Assembly: GCA_947628765.1 (NCBI GenBank)
Contig: CANRBD010000001.1
Coordinates: 1 to 35,421 of the forward strand
Source of the DNA: an uncultured Bacilli bacterium
Lineage (GTDB): Bacteria > Bacillota_I > Bacilli_A > RF39 > UBA660
Length of the DNA stretch: 35,421 bases
Direction of reading: 5' to 3'
Within the stretch, counting starts at the first letter, position 1. Each line of letters begins with the position of its first letter. Under the pieces are notes generated by a model. That model worked only from the letters and a program-made list of their open reading frames with translations. It searched no databases and was not told the origin of the DNA. Of this stretch, positions 15,010 through 24,158 are shown in pieces. The translations under genes and the position numbers were made by a program.

Positions 15010-16317
15010 TTAAAATGGTAAATTCATATTGCCATTTTTGAATCTTTTCATCATTATTTTCATTTGTTCAAATTGTTTTAAAAGTCTATTTACTTCCTCA
15101 ACTGAAGTACCACTACCTAAAGCAACTCTTTTTTTACGACTCGCTTTTAATAAATCGGGATTATGTCTTTCCTTAGGTGTCATCGAAAGAATAATCGCTT
15201 CGATATGAGCCATTTGTTTAGGATCGATATTCACATTATTAAGTCCCATTTTTTTTGCGCCAGGAATTAATTTTAATAAGTTTTCAAGTGGTCCTAATTT
15301 TTTTATTTGATTTAACTGCGTAAGAAAATCTTCTAAATCAAATTTTCCTTTTTGCATTTTTTCAGCAGCTTTTAAAGCTTCTTCATCGTTAAGCAAGGCT
15401 TCTGCTTTTTCAGCCATACCCATTAAGTCACCCATATCTAAAATACGGTTGGCCATTCTTTCAGGATAAAATTTTTCAAGGCCATCCATTTTTTCACTAA
15501 CACCGATAAATTTAATTGGGATATTCGTTAAATGTCTAATTGATAGAGCTGCTCCCCCTTTAGTATCACCATCTAATTTTGTTAAAATAGCTCCAGTTAA
15601 AGAAAGCGCATTATTAAAGCCTTCAATCACATTAACCGCATCTTGCCCGGTCATACTATCGACAACTAAAATAATCTCATTAGGTTTAATAGCCGCACTA
15701 ATATTTTTAAGTTCATCCATTAACTCTTCATCAATATGAAGCCTTCCGGCAGTATCGATTAAAACATAATTAAAACCATTTTCTTTAGCATACTCAACAG
15801 CATTTTTAGCTATTTCAACAGGATCTTTTTTACCTTCACTATAAACCTCAATATTAAGTTCTTTACCTAATTGCTTTAATTGGTCAATAGCTGCCGGACG
15901 ATAAACATCACAAGCCACCATTAATGGTTTAAGTCCAAGTTTTTTTCTTAAATATAAAGCCAGTTTACCAACCGTAGTTGTTTTACCACTACCTTGAAGA
16001 CCCGTCATCATTAAAATGGTCATTGGTTTAATAACAATTAATGGTTCATCTTCTTTACCTAATAAATTTACAAGTTCATCTTTAACAATTTTAACGAAAA
16101 CTTCACCTGGTTTTAAAGACTTAGCTACTTCTTCCCCTAAAGCTTTTTCTTTAACATTATTTACAAATTCTTTAACAACTTTATAGTTGACATCGGCTTC
16201 CAATAAAGCTAATCTAATTTCTCTTGTGACATCACTGATATTATCCTCAGTGATTTTCCCATAACCTTTAATTTTATTTAAAGCATTTTGTAATCTATCA
16301 CCTAAGTTTTCAAACAT
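15010..16317 (-). CDS. ffh: Signal recognition particle protein Ffh
   Basis: This SRP54 GTPase binds SRP RNA and signal sequences and delivers nascent membrane proteins to FtsY. N domain 1-90; G domain with GLQGSGKT (106-113), DTAGR (188-192) and TKLDGD (246-251); methionine-rich M domain from about 325 to the end. The length of 435 aa is a little short; the M domain ends soon after the RNA-binding part, at NMNLPF. AGGTGAT precedes the ATG, and TGTATAAT (-10 at 16335-16340) lies just upstream. It is monocistronic here: ylxM, the usual upstream partner, is absent. No SRP RNA gene was recognised in the window. Confidence 0.97.
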   Translation of the reverse strand: MFENLGDRLQNALNKIKGYGKITEDNISDVTREIRLALLEADVNYKVVKEFVNNVKEKALGEEVAKSLKPGEVFVKIVKDELVNLLGKEDEPLIVIKPMTILMMTGLQGSGKTTTVGKLALYLRKKLGLKPLMVACDVYRPAAIDQLKQLGKELNIEVYSEGKKDPVEIAKNAVEYAKENGFNYVLIDTAGRLHIDEELMDELKNISAAIKPNEIILVVDSMTGQDAVNVIEGFNNALSLTGAILTKLDGDTKGGAALSIRHLTNIPIKFIGVSEKMDGLEKFYPERMANRILDMGDLMGMAEKAEALLNDEEALKAAEKMQKGKFDLEDFLTQLNQIKKLGPLENLLKLIPGAKKMGLNNVNIDPKQMAHIEAIILSMTPKERHNPDLLKASRKKRVALGSGTSVEEVNRLLKQFEQMKIMMKRFKNGNMNLPF

Positions 16318-16351
16318 TGTATCACCTACATTTTATTATACAGCATTAAAG

Positions 16352-16377
16352 AAAAAAAAGCTATCTATTCATAGCTT
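16352..16377 (-). terminator. Terminator of the acidic membrane-anchored protein gene
   Basis: Stem AAGCTAT/ATAGCTT with a 6-nt loop. On the minus strand a run of T follows. Confidence 0.8.
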
Positions 16378-16957
16378 ATTTTATATGTTTCAAATTATCA
16401 CGGTCAGTTTTATTTAGCATAACCATATCAGTAGATGTATCTTTTTCTTTATAAGATAATGAACCATCAACATTAACAGTAAATTCATATGTATTATCAG
16501 CATCAGTTGTGTTATCAGTGTCTTGATCGGCATTTTCTTCAGTATCAGTTGTCTCATCTACATTATTATTAGTTCTAGTTAATATAACTTTACCATCACT
16601 ATAGGTATAAGTACCTCTAATAGTTTCTTCGGTATCCCCAGTTTTAACAAAAGTGGCGGTACCATCTTCTTCAAGAACTAATTCCACTGTTACTCTATCT
16701 TCTTCGTTATCGGTAACAGCATCAGCGGCATCTTCAAGCACATTACTATTCTTATTATAAGTACCCGTGTAAGCACCAGCGACATCAGTGCTTTCATCAC
16801 TTGTATCATCAGTAGTATCATTTTCAGTTGTTGTTGTTTCATTTGTATTGTCTTTATTATCCATACTGTTAAATACGAAGAATGCAACAAGCGCTGCTAA
16901 AGCAATAGCGATTATGACAATTATAATAGTCATACTATTATTTTTCTTATCATCCAT
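16376..16957 (-). CDS. Membrane-anchored acidic extracytoplasmic protein, unknown
   Basis: A 193-aa protein with a short basic N-terminus, one helix (about 9-30), and a Thr/Asp/Glu/Asn-rich linker (about 31-60). A small beta-strand-rich domain (about 61-120) carries the GTYTYSDGKVILT pattern of lipocalin-like modules seen in many secreted gut Bacillota proteins. A second low-complexity acidic stretch (about 133-157) precedes a last strand pair. The orientation is probably N-in with the bulk outside. AAGGTGG precedes the ATG. It has its own terminator and no evident operon partner. I cannot assign a function. Confidence 0.75.
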   Translation of the reverse strand: MDDKKNNSMTIIIVIIAIALAALVAFFVFNSMDNKDNTNETTTTENDTTDDTSDESTDVAGAYTGTYNKNSNVLEDAADAVTDNEEDRVTVELVLEEDGTATFVKTGDTEETIRGTYTYSDGKVILTRTNNNVDETTDTEENADQDTDNTTDADNTYEFTVNVDGSLSYKEKDTSTDMVMLNKTDRDNLKHIK

Positions 16958-17025
16958 GTTTTTACCACCTTTCCAATATTATCATGTGCATAAAACGTAG
17001 ATTTATAAGAAAAAAATTATGTTTT

Positions 17026-18198
17026 TTAAAAATTAAACATAATCCATTCGGGCTTAAAAATTAATAAAGCCCCAATTAATAACATTAAAAGGCCACCAAC
17101 TAAACTAGAATATTTACTATATTTAGTTGAAAGTCCTGTAACTTCCATCGTTTTCATAGCGACCAAGAAAACGATAATATCATCTATTAAGAAGAAGAAT
17201 ATGTAAATAAAAATATTTAAAGCATATTCCCAAACGCTTAAATCATTCATCGCTAAAACGCTTGTAAATAAAAGTGGAAGTCCAGCTGAACAAGCAAGCT
17301 CAACGAGATTTACAGTAACAGCTAAAGTTATTACCCCGATTAAAGCTAAAATAAAACTTTTTTCATGGGTAAATTTTTTAATTTTTTCAAAGATTTTTTG
17401 GCGTTGTTTTTTGTTAGTTACATTGCAGCCATCTTCAGCTTTAAAATATTTATTGATATTATAAGCCCCCGCAATAATTGCGACAATGGCAATTAAACTT
17501 CTTAAAAGAACTTGCTGCATCGCACTTACAGCAATATGTAGCCAAGCGACCATGAACAATGTATACATAATTGCGGAAGCTCCAATAAATGTAATACCAA
17601 GCATCCACATACGTTTTTTGTCATTCATGCCTAAAAGCATACTGATTAAAAATAAAAGTACCCACATCGCACATGGATTAAAACCATCGGCTAAGCCAAC
17701 TGCTAAAGCTAAAAGTGGGAGTGATACACTTTTAGTATCTATCTTCCCTAAGATTGGCACCGTAACACTTGTATTTTCTGTTGCTTCAGTTTTGGTAATT
17801 TTTTTATCATTTTTAATATCATCAATGACATCTGACACTTCAGTCTTAATATTAGTTTTAACTAAATCTCTAATTTTATCCGCCGTATCATCATTAAAAC
17901 CTGTAAAATCATAAGTTCCAATCACGGTGTATGGAACACCATTATTATTATCACCTAAAGCTTTTCTCACTTTTTTTAATAATTGATCATTTTTTTCATT
18001 ATGCCACACTTCGTATTTTTTTATTTTAATATTTTCGCCATATTGTTTTTCTAAAGTTTTTAAAAATTGCTGCTCAGCTTCACAATGGGGACATTCTTTT
18101 CCATAAAAAAGATTAATAGTAAGTTCTTTAGCTTCTGCATTAAAAGGAATTAATAAAAAAGCTACAAAAGTAATCAATAAAAATATTTTTTTACGCAT
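17026..18198 (-). CDS. Thioredoxin-domain/CcdA-type membrane thiol transporter fusion
   Basis: A 390-aa protein: signal-like helix (1-22), then an extracytoplasmic thioredoxin fold with active site C36-P-H-C39 and cis-Pro-like GVPY (about 89). A linker follows, then a DsbD/CcdA-type membrane domain (about 155-390) with paired intramembrane Cys176 (GFNPCAMW) and Cys303 (VELACSAG). Such proteins move reducing equivalents from a cytosolic thioredoxin across the membrane to external thiols. The next upstream gene, overlapping by 8 bp, encodes a cytosolic thioredoxin-like protein that would be the donor. The external target is unknown. No good terminator follows the stop. Confidence 0.88.
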   Translation of the reverse strand: MRKKIFLLITFVAFLLIPFNAEAKELTINLFYGKECPHCEAEQQFLKTLEKQYGENIKIKKYEVWHNEKNDQLLKKVRKALGDNNNGVPYTVIGTYDFTGFNDDTADKIRDLVKTNIKTEVSDVIDDIKNDKKITKTEATENTSVTVPILGKIDTKSVSLPLLALAVGLADGFNPCAMWVLLFLISMLLGMNDKKRMWMLGITFIGASAIMYTLFMVAWLHIAVSAMQQVLLRSLIAIVAIIAGAYNINKYFKAEDGCNVTNKKQRQKIFEKIKKFTHEKSFILALIGVITLAVTVNLVELACSAGLPLLFTSVLAMNDLSVWEYALNIFIYIFFFLIDDIIVFLVAMKTMEVTGLSTKYSKYSSLVGGLLMLLIGALLIFKPEWIMFNF

Positions 18199-18451
18199 TT
18201 AAGTTTTCGATGGCCTCGATAATTTCTTTTTTTGTTTTTTCTCCTATTAATCTTATTTCATGATCGTTTTTTTGTAAAATAGTTACTGGTAAAATATCGC
18301 CCACATTAAAATTTTTAATTTTCTCTTCATCCATATCATAATCATAAGTTATAAATTCTATTTCAGGATATTCCTTTTCAATCTCTTTCCATGTTTTTTT
18401 CATGGCTAGACAGCCACTACACCAAATAGCATTTATTTTAATTATTTTCAT
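18191..18451 (-). CDS. Small thioredoxin-like protein
   Basis: An 86-aa thioredoxin fold with active site WCSGC near residues 10-14 and the cis-Pro segment DILPVTIL. There is no signal peptide, so it is cytosolic. It overlaps the upstream dCMP deaminase gene by 4 bp (ATGA) and the downstream thioredoxin-CcdA fusion by 8 bp, so translation is coupled. The most likely role is handing electrons to the membrane Cys pair of the fusion protein. Against this, ordinary thioredoxins have WCGPC; the WCSGC variant may act on another partner. Confidence 0.88.
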   Translation of the reverse strand: MKIIKINAIWCSGCLAMKKTWKEIEKEYPEIEFITYDYDMDEEKIKNFNVGDILPVTILQKNDHEIRLIGEKTKKEIIEAIENLNA

Positions 18452-18930
18452 AAGTGTACTCCATCTAATGTATCATCATTTACGATATACTCTTTAGTAT
18501 CGATAACACGGAAATTTTCTTTATCATCACGAATAACGATTTTTTTAATTCCCGCATTTAGAATAAATCTTTTACAAAGTTCACATGGTGTAGCATCTTT
18601 AACTAAGGCCCCAGTTTTAACTTCTTTACCAGCTAAATACAAAGTACTATCTATTAAATCTTTACGAGCCGCTGAAATAATAGCATTTTGTTCAGCATGC
18701 ACACTACGGCATAATTCATATCTTTGACCACTTGGAATTTTTAACTCTTCTCTTTGACATCTTTTGACATCCGTGCAGTTTTTTCGTCCTCTTGGCGCCC
18801 CAGTATAACCAGTAGATACAATTTCATCATTTTTAACAATCACGGCGCCATAATTACGTCTTAAACAAGTACCACGTTCTAAAACGGTTTCAGCAATATC
18901 TAAATAATAATTTTCTTTATCTCTTCTCAT
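18448..18930 (-). CDS. comEB: dCMP deaminase (ComEB family)
   Basis: A zinc-dependent deaminase that converts dCMP to dUMP for dTMP synthesis. It is named ComEB in B. subtilis for its operon position; a direct role in DNA uptake is not established. Zinc and catalytic residues are H78-A-E80 in CRSVHAEQNAI and PCELC (C116, C119). Length 160 aa, slightly short but complete. The start overlaps the nifS-like stop by 4 bp (ATGA). No other competence gene is next to it, though pseudopilus genes lie in the same window. Confidence 0.93.
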   Translation of the reverse strand: MRRDKENYYLDIAETVLERGTCLRRNYGAVIVKNDEIVSTGYTGAPRGRKNCTDVKRCQREELKIPSGQRYELCRSVHAEQNAIISAARKDLIDSTLYLAGKEVKTGALVKDATPCELCKRFILNAGIKKIVIRDDKENFRVIDTKEYIVNDDTLDGVHL

Positions 18931-20042
18931 TTTTTCACAACCAATCTTTGATAATTTTTATCAAAACTTTTTAAAAAGTTTTGAATGTCTTCTTCACTTG
19001 TTTTTGCTGAAATACTAATCCTAATGCTTGAACTAGCTCTTTTTTCATCATGCGTAAGTGCCATTACAGCTTTGGAAATATTACCACTTGAGCAAGCACT
19101 TTGGGTCGAAATATATATATCATCTTCTTCTAAAGCATGTAACATAGTTTCGGGTTTTACGCCAAGAATACTGATATTTAAAATATGCGGAATAGAATAT
19201 TCATTACTATTAATATAAACGTTTTCATAACCTTTTAAGTTTGCTTTTAACTTATCATTTAACTTTTGCACTTTGCTTATATCATCATCTATTTTTTCGT
19301 TTGCTAGTCTTAAAGCTTTCGCCATACTTGCAATTAAAGCGGTAGTTGGTGTACCACTACGATAAATAGTTGTGCTTTTGCCACCATGAATAAGAGGTTC
19401 AAGGCGAATATTTTCTTTTTTTATTAAAGCGCCAATACCTTTTATCCCAAAAAATTTATGCGCCGAAAAACTAGCCATATCGACATTAGTTAAATCGACA
19501 TTGATTTTGCCAACAGCTTGCGTAATATCAGAGTGAAAGATTACTTTCGGATAATCTTTTAACATTTTACCAATTTCTTCAATAGGCTGTCTAATACCAG
19601 TTTCACTATTAACAGCACTAATACTTACTAAAATAGTTTTATCGGTAATCATTTCGTTTAATTTATCGGTATCAACCAAACCATCTTTAAGTGGCACAAA
19701 ATCTACTTCAAATCCATGTTCCGTCATATAATTAAGGGGCCCATAAATCGATGAGTGTTCAAGTTCGGTGGTGATAATATGATTACCTCTATTTTTATAT
19801 AATTCTATTCCTTTTAACGCTAAATTATTAGCTTCAGAAGCTCCTGATGTGTAGATAATTTCTTCTGGTTTTACTCCTAAAATATCACTTATTTGTTTAG
19901 TACTAGCCGCAATTAGGTTTTTCGCTTCTACACCTAATTTATGAAGTGAATTAGGATTGCCAATATGTTTTGAAGCTTTGACAAAAGTATCTAAAACTTC
20001 ATCACTTGTTGGAGTAGTAGCACTATAATCTAAATAAGTCAT
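18927..20042 (-). CDS. Cysteine desulfurase, IscS/NifS type (group I)
   Basis: A PLP enzyme that mobilises sulfur from cysteine. PLP Lys196 (FSAHKFFG) and catalytic Cys317 in the flexible SACSSG loop mark group I, unlike the SufS at 7604. The length of 371 aa is normal. The ATG at 20042 follows GGAAGGTGAT, and an extended -10 TGT-TATAAT (20062-20067) lies upstream; longer in-frame starts have no signals. No ThiI, MnmA or IscU partner is adjacent, so the sulfur target (tRNA thiolation, thiamine or Fe-S) is open. It heads a tightly overlapping four-gene operon with comEB and the thiol-relay genes. Confidence 0.93.
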   Translation of the reverse strand: MTYLDYSATTPTSDEVLDTFVKASKHIGNPNSLHKLGVEAKNLIAASTKQISDILGVKPEEIIYTSGASEANNLALKGIELYKNRGNHIITTELEHSSIYGPLNYMTEHGFEVDFVPLKDGLVDTDKLNEMITDKTILVSISAVNSETGIRQPIEEIGKMLKDYPKVIFHSDITQAVGKINVDLTNVDMASFSAHKFFGIKGIGALIKKENIRLEPLIHGGKSTTIYRSGTPTTALIASMAKALRLANEKIDDDISKVQKLNDKLKANLKGYENVYINSNEYSIPHILNISILGVKPETMLHALEEDDIYISTQSACSSGNISKAVMALTHDEKRASSSIRISISAKTSEEDIQNFLKSFDKNYQRLVVKK

Positions 20043-20061
20043 ATTATCACCTTCCTTATAA

Positions 20062-20067
20062 ATTATA
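20062..20067 (-). promoter_or_regulatory. -10 of the nifS-comEB-thiol relay operon
   Basis: Minus-strand TATAAT with TGt extension, about 20 bp before the start codon. The -35 is not clear. Confidence 0.5.
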
Positions 20068-20093
20068 ACATTAATCAGAAAATGGAGCAATAA

Positions 20094-20113
20094 AAAGTGC
20101 TACGTAGCACTTT
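20094..20113 (-). terminator. Terminator after the 243-aa gene
   Basis: Perfect 20-bp palindrome AAAGTGCTACGTAGCACTTT followed on the minus strand by TTTATT. It touches the stop codon. Confidence 0.85.
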
Positions 20114-20843
20114 ATTTTAAAATTTTCTTTTTGATTTTAGAATTACTTAATGGTTTTATTTTTTCGCCCTTAGCATTATAGGAATAATAAAAATCATACC
20201 TGGCATCATAAAATACTTCAGTAGTGCGGTCAATCCTAGTATACAATAAATCATAAGCCTGCGTCTTAAGATCATCTCTAATTTTTTCTAGTTCATCTAA
20301 GGTATAAGTCTCATTTTCATATTCCTTGCTTTCTAAGAAATCGATAAATTCTTGCCTAGATAAATTCCTCGTAGTCATTGCCTCAACTATTTTATGAGCT
20401 TTTATTTTATCACTTAAACGTTCTGGCGAAGTACATTTAAGGTTGATAACATATTCACTATTATCGCAATCACAGGCAATATTATCAATAGCATATTGTT
20501 CTAATGAGAAAATATCTGTATAACTATTTAAAAATAAATTGAGCGTAGCCAAAGTTATCTTATTAGCATCGGCAATAAAATCTTTAGTAGTTTGACAAAT
20601 AGCAGAATCAGCTACGATAAATTTAGGAAACTGTTTTTGATAGTCACTTAATTCTACTGTTAATTTTTCCTTTACCGACTGATGATCTTTCTCCATAATA
20701 GTCATAAGTTCATTTTTATCGGTTTCAATTAAGCCCATTTTATATAAAATATTATAAGGAAACTCAAATTTAATTTGCTTATTAATTTTAACTAATTTTA
20801 AGGGCCTTACGATATAAACGTCTTTAGCTTTAAATGTTTTCAT
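20112..20843 (-). CDS. Unknown soluble protein downstream of mutL
   Basis: A 243-aa protein without signal peptide or clear membrane helix. The N-terminus (KAKDVYIVRPLKLVKINKQI) looks strand-rich, a helical middle follows, and the C-terminus ends in a Lys-rich stretch. It contains a CDCD pair near the middle. The start follows GGAGG and lies 36 bp behind the mutL stop with no terminator between, so cotranscription with mutL is likely; a shared function is not implied. I do not recognise the family. Confidence 0.75.
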   Translation of the reverse strand: MKTFKAKDVYIVRPLKLVKINKQIKFEFPYNILYKMGLIETDKNELMTIMEKDHQSVKEKLTVELSDYQKQFPKFIVADSAICQTTKDFIADANKITLATLNLFLNSYTDIFSLEQYAIDNIACDCDNSEYVINLKCTSPERLSDKIKAHKIVEAMTTRNLSRQEFIDFLESKEYENETYTLDELEKIRDDLKTQAYDLLYTRIDRTTEVFYDARYDFYYSYNAKGEKIKPLSNSKIKKKILK

Positions 20844-20879
20844 TTCATTCCTCCTAGTTACATATTATAGCATAGTCAT

Positions 20880-22673
20880 TTACTTTTTGGTATCAAAACC
20901 ACTACGTTTAAATAATTTTTCTAAATCATAATTCGAATAGAAAATTGTCGTTGGTCTACCATGCGGACAGTTATATGGATTTTGACATTTTCTTAAATCC
21001 GTAATTAAAGCTTCCATTTCTTCTAAAGTAATATTAGTATTAGCTTTAATTGCTTTTTTACAACTCATCATAATAGCTACTTTTTCGTTAAATTTTTCGA
21101 TATCAAAATTCTTTTCTGTTTGAATAACAATTTCGATTATTTTGCGAATTGTCTCTTCGATATTAGTTACTGGCAGCCACGCTGGATGCGCTTTCACAAT
21201 CACCGAATTAAGACCAAACTCGGAAATATCAAATTTTAAATCTTTTAAAATATGCATGTTTTGTTTTAAAATCATAAATTCTGAATTGGAAAGTTCAATA
21301 GTAATAGGCAATAATAATGAAGTACTCGCAACATTAGGACTGCCCATTTGTTTTTTGAAAAGTTCATAATTACATCTTTCTTTGGCAGCGTGCTGGTCAA
21401 TAATATACATTCCTTTTTCATTTTGACAAATGATATAAGTGCCATGAACTAAACCAACGGGATACATCTCTGGCATTACTTTTTCATCATATTGGTTATA
21501 TGGCGTTTCGTTTTCCATGACAACATCGCCCGCATTATCTTCTTCATATGTCACGTTTCCTTCGGTTTCAAAAGTATTAACAATTATGTCTTCAGGTTCT
21601 TTTTCTACTTTACTTTCCGTTCTTTCTAAATCTAAAGTCATTTCCCTATATTTAGGTTTTTCTTCTTTGATAACTACTTCGGGAATTAAATTTTTATGAC
21701 CTATTGTTTTAATAATAGTTTCTTTAATTAATTCAAGTAAAGTATCCATTTTACTAAATTTAATATCCATTTTTGTCGGATGAATATTAACATCGATAAC
21801 GCTAGGATCAACATTAATATGAAGCACCGTAATTGGATAACGATTATCCGGTTTATACGAATGATAACTATCATTAATAGTTCTATTAATATCAGCATTC
21901 CTAACTACTCTATTATTTACTAAAGTAATCATATTGTTGCGCGAAGAACGATGCACTTCTGGCGAAGAAATATAACCACTAATTTCATAATCGGCATTTT
22001 CACCATGAATTTCTAACATTTTGCGAGCCACATCACTACCATAAATACTCTGAATAGTTTTTAAAGTATTATTGTGTCCATCAGTTAATAAAATATTATG
22101 GCCATTATTAGTAAGCGAAAATCTAATATCTGGTCTTGATAATGATAATTTATTCATATAATCAGTAATACTAGCCAGTTCCGTATATAAACTTTTCATA
22201 TGTTTTAAACGCGCCGGAGTATTATAAAATAGTTCACTAACAGTAATGATTGTCCCTTTTCTAGCATCACCTTTTTCATTAGTGATTATTTTGCCGCCAT
22301 TTAAAACAACGTGGGTTCCAATATTACCGGTACTAGTTTTTAAATCTACTTTTGAAACTGAGGCGATTGAGGCCAAAGCTTCACCTCTAAAACCTAAAGT
22401 TGTTAATCTAAATAAATCTTCTTCATCATCGATTTTACTAGTAGCATGTCTTGAAAAAGCTAAAACAGCATCTTCCTTATCCATACCTTTACCATTATCA
22501 ATGACTTTTATTTCTTTTGTTCCAGAATCTTGAAGTTCCACTTTAATTTCTGTACTTTCCGCATCAATACTATTTTCTACTAATTCTTTTACAACCGAAG
22601 CACATCTCTCAACGACTTCTCCTGCAGCAATTTTATTAGCCAAAACTTCATCCATAACTTTTATAACTGACAT
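20880..22673 (-). CDS. mutL: DNA mismatch repair protein MutL
   Basis: GHKL ATPase and nicking endonuclease of mismatch repair, recruited by MutS. ATPase motifs are KELVENS (E30, N34), DNGKGM (59-64) and GFRGEAL (94-100). The C-terminal metal-dependent endonuclease site is present: DQHAAKERCNYE (426-437, the DQHA(X)2E(X)4E motif), SCKKAIKA (537-544) and CPHGRP (569-574). So this is the incising MutL of organisms without MutH. Length 597 aa. AGGGTGG precedes the ATG, and an extended -10 TGG-TATAAT lies at 22691-22696. The usual partner mutS is not upstream: a divergent unknown gene is there instead. Confidence 0.97.
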   Translation of the reverse strand: MSVIKVMDEVLANKIAAGEVVERCASVVKELVENSIDAESTEIKVELQDSGTKEIKVIDNGKGMDKEDAVLAFSRHATSKIDDEEDLFRLTTLGFRGEALASIASVSKVDLKTSTGNIGTHVVLNGGKIITNEKGDARKGTIITVSELFYNTPARLKHMKSLYTELASITDYMNKLSLSRPDIRFSLTNNGHNILLTDGHNNTLKTIQSIYGSDVARKMLEIHGENADYEISGYISSPEVHRSSRNNMITLVNNRVVRNADINRTINDSYHSYKPDNRYPITVLHINVDPSVIDVNIHPTKMDIKFSKMDTLLELIKETIIKTIGHKNLIPEVVIKEEKPKYREMTLDLERTESKVEKEPEDIIVNTFETEGNVTYEEDNAGDVVMENETPYNQYDEKVMPEMYPVGLVHGTYIICQNEKGMYIIDQHAAKERCNYELFKKQMGSPNVASTSLLLPITIELSNSEFMILKQNMHILKDLKFDISEFGLNSVIVKAHPAWLPVTNIEETIRKIIEIVIQTEKNFDIEKFNEKVAIMMSCKKAIKANTNITLEEMEALITDLRKCQNPYNCPHGRPTTIFYSNYDLEKLFKRSGFDTKK

Positions 22674-22690
22674 CCTACCACCCTATTACA

Positions 22691-22696
22691 ATTATA
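22691..22696 (-). promoter_or_regulatory. -10 of the mutL transcript
   Basis: Minus-strand TATAAT with TGG extension. It lies 18 bp from the start codon and back to back with the plus-strand promoter at 22718. Confidence 0.5.
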
Positions 22697-22717
22697 CCAT
22701 ATTTTTAAATTATTAAC

Positions 22718-22746
22718 TTGTTTTTTATAGTTATTTTTGTTATAAT
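22718..22746 (+). promoter_or_regulatory. Promoter of the 264-aa gene
   Basis: -35 TTGTTT (22718-22723), 17 bp, -10 TATAAT (22741-22746) with TGt extension. Confidence 0.7.
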
Positions 22747-22773
22747 AAAAAACAATTTGAAAGGAGCAACAAT

Positions 22774-23568
22774 ATGGTAATTCAAGAAATAAAATCTATT
22801 TATGTTGATGATGATTGTATTCAAGTAATGATTCCACATATCAGAGATACTTTTGTTTTATTAGATGATAATGGTGTAATGTATGCAAATTCTAAAAACA
22901 CGCATGAAAATCTTTACTTAAAAGATGAGCGTAGACATAATTTTCCATATAGTGATATACCTACCCACCAAGACATATTGTATGGGGTTAGGGTTACCTT
23001 TGTCAATCAATTATTAGGATTTGAAAAACCTTATATTACTATTGGAATCAACGATGGAATTCATGAAATGTATGTCAAAAAAGATGGTAAGCTAGCATTA
23101 TTAATTACAAATCAAATAGAGCCAAAAATAATTGATAAGCAAAGTCATCTTACATTAAAAACAGCTCAAAAATTACGTGAGCAATTAGTATCAGAACTAT
23201 ATCCATGTGTGAACCAGCCATCAAATACTGCAAACAATACAGATCCTTTATACCATGAATATGATCTTTCTAATAATAAACGTCACTCACATTCATATAC
23301 TTTTTTTACAACTATTAATAATGGAAAAATTACAAATTTAAATGGTGTTCACATCATGTATTATAAAGAGAGCAAATACAATCTTTGCCTTGTTAATTAT
23401 CCATTAATCGATTATTCTTCTTATGCGCTTGAACTATTAAAAAAAGGCGCCGAACAAACTAGAGAACCTAATTTTGAATGGGATGATATTTATCAATATA
23501 GTTCTCATGAATCTTTTGAAATTCCTGAAGAAAAAGTTAAAACCCTAGATGTTAATAGAGACATTTAA
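22774..23568 (+). CDS. Unknown soluble protein
   Basis: A 264-aa protein with no signal peptide or membrane segment. It is strand-rich and has a His/Asn-rich stretch near the middle (YEYDLSNNKRHSHS-type) followed by a hydrophobic strand-turn pattern, perhaps two similar-sized domains. AAGGAG precedes the ATG, with a near-consensus promoter and a strong terminator, so it is a monocistronic, expressed gene. I do not recognise the family and see no catalytic motif. Confidence 0.75.
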   Translation: MVIQEIKSIYVDDDCIQVMIPHIRDTFVLLDDNGVMYANSKNTHENLYLKDERRHNFPYSDIPTHQDILYGVRVTFVNQLLGFEKPYITIGINDGIHEMYVKKDGKLALLITNQIEPKIIDKQSHLTLKTAQKLREQLVSELYPCVNQPSNTANNTDPLYHEYDLSNNKRHSHSYTFFTTINNGKITNLNGVHIMYYKESKYNLCLVNYPLIDYSSYALELLKKGAEQTREPNFEWDDIYQYSSHESFEIPEEKVKTLDVNRDI

Positions 23569-23574
23569 TATCAT

Positions 23575-23598
23575 AAAAACGGCTTTAAACCGTTTTTT
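23575..23598 (+). terminator. Terminator of the 264-aa gene
   Basis: Stem AAAACGG/CCGTTTT with the interior CTTTAAA, then T7. The core is identical to the hairpin at 24157. Confidence 0.85.
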
Positions 23599-23608
23599 TA
23601 ATATATCT

Positions 23609-23636
23609 TTGTCTCTTCAAAAATCCATGATATAAT
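23609..23636 (+). promoter_or_regulatory. Promoter of the YgjV-like gene
   Basis: -35 TTGTCT (23609-23614), 16 bp, -10 TATAAT (23631-23636) with TGA extension. Confidence 0.6.
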
Positions 23637-23660
23637 TATTATAATAAAGGAGCGATAATT

Positions 23661-24158
23661 ATGAATTTAGTAGTTCAAATTATTGGTTGTTTTGCGGTGG
23701 CTTTTTGGGTATTTAGTATCCAAAATAAAAAGCAGAGCCATATTTTGTTTTTTCAGCTTTTAGCTAATATTTTATATTTTGTTCAGTATTCTTTTCTTAA
23801 TGTCTTTGCGGCCGCTTCGATGAATATGCTTTCAAGTTTTAGAAGTTTTATATTTTACTATAAACGTAAAAATGATCAAGATATTTCTAAAGTATGGTTA
23901 ATTATTTTTATTATTTTAACTTTAGTTTTAGGTGTTATCTTTTATCAAAATTATTTATCATTTATTCCGATTATAGCTACTTTACTTTATACAGTTTCGA
24001 CGTGGATGAAAGATTCAAAATGGATTCGTTTAGCGTTTATCATCGCAGCTTTAACTTGGATCTATTATAATTATACAGTTGGTGCTTATATTAGTATTGT
24101 CGGAAATGTCTTTGAAATTATTTCTGGCATCACAGCATTAATTAAATTTAAAAAATAA
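23661..24158 (+). CDS. YgjV-like integral membrane protein
   Basis: A 165-aa polytopic membrane protein, about five or six helices with very short loops. It resembles the E. coli inner membrane protein YgjV family: an early FWVFSIQNKKQSHILFFQLLANILY pattern, a MNMLSSFRSFIFYYKR loop and a final GNVFEIISGITALIKF helix. The family has no established function. AAAGGAG precedes the ATG. It is monocistronic, with its own promoter and a bidirectional terminator. Confidence 0.8.
   Translation: MNLVVQIIGCFAVAFWVFSIQNKKQSHILFFQLLANILYFVQYSFLNVFAAASMNMLSSFRSFIFYYKRKNDQDISKVWLIIFIILTLVLGVIFYQNYLSFIPIIATLLYTVSTWMKDSKWIRLAFIIAALTWIYYNYTVGAYISIVGNVFEIISGITALIKFKK

Noticed and set aside
17486..17914. 142-aa open frame on the plus strand inside the thioredoxin-CcdA gene
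   Set aside because: Antisense shadow of a well-supported gene with no start signals. The same holds for the other antisense frames, such as those inside mutL, sufS and tsf.
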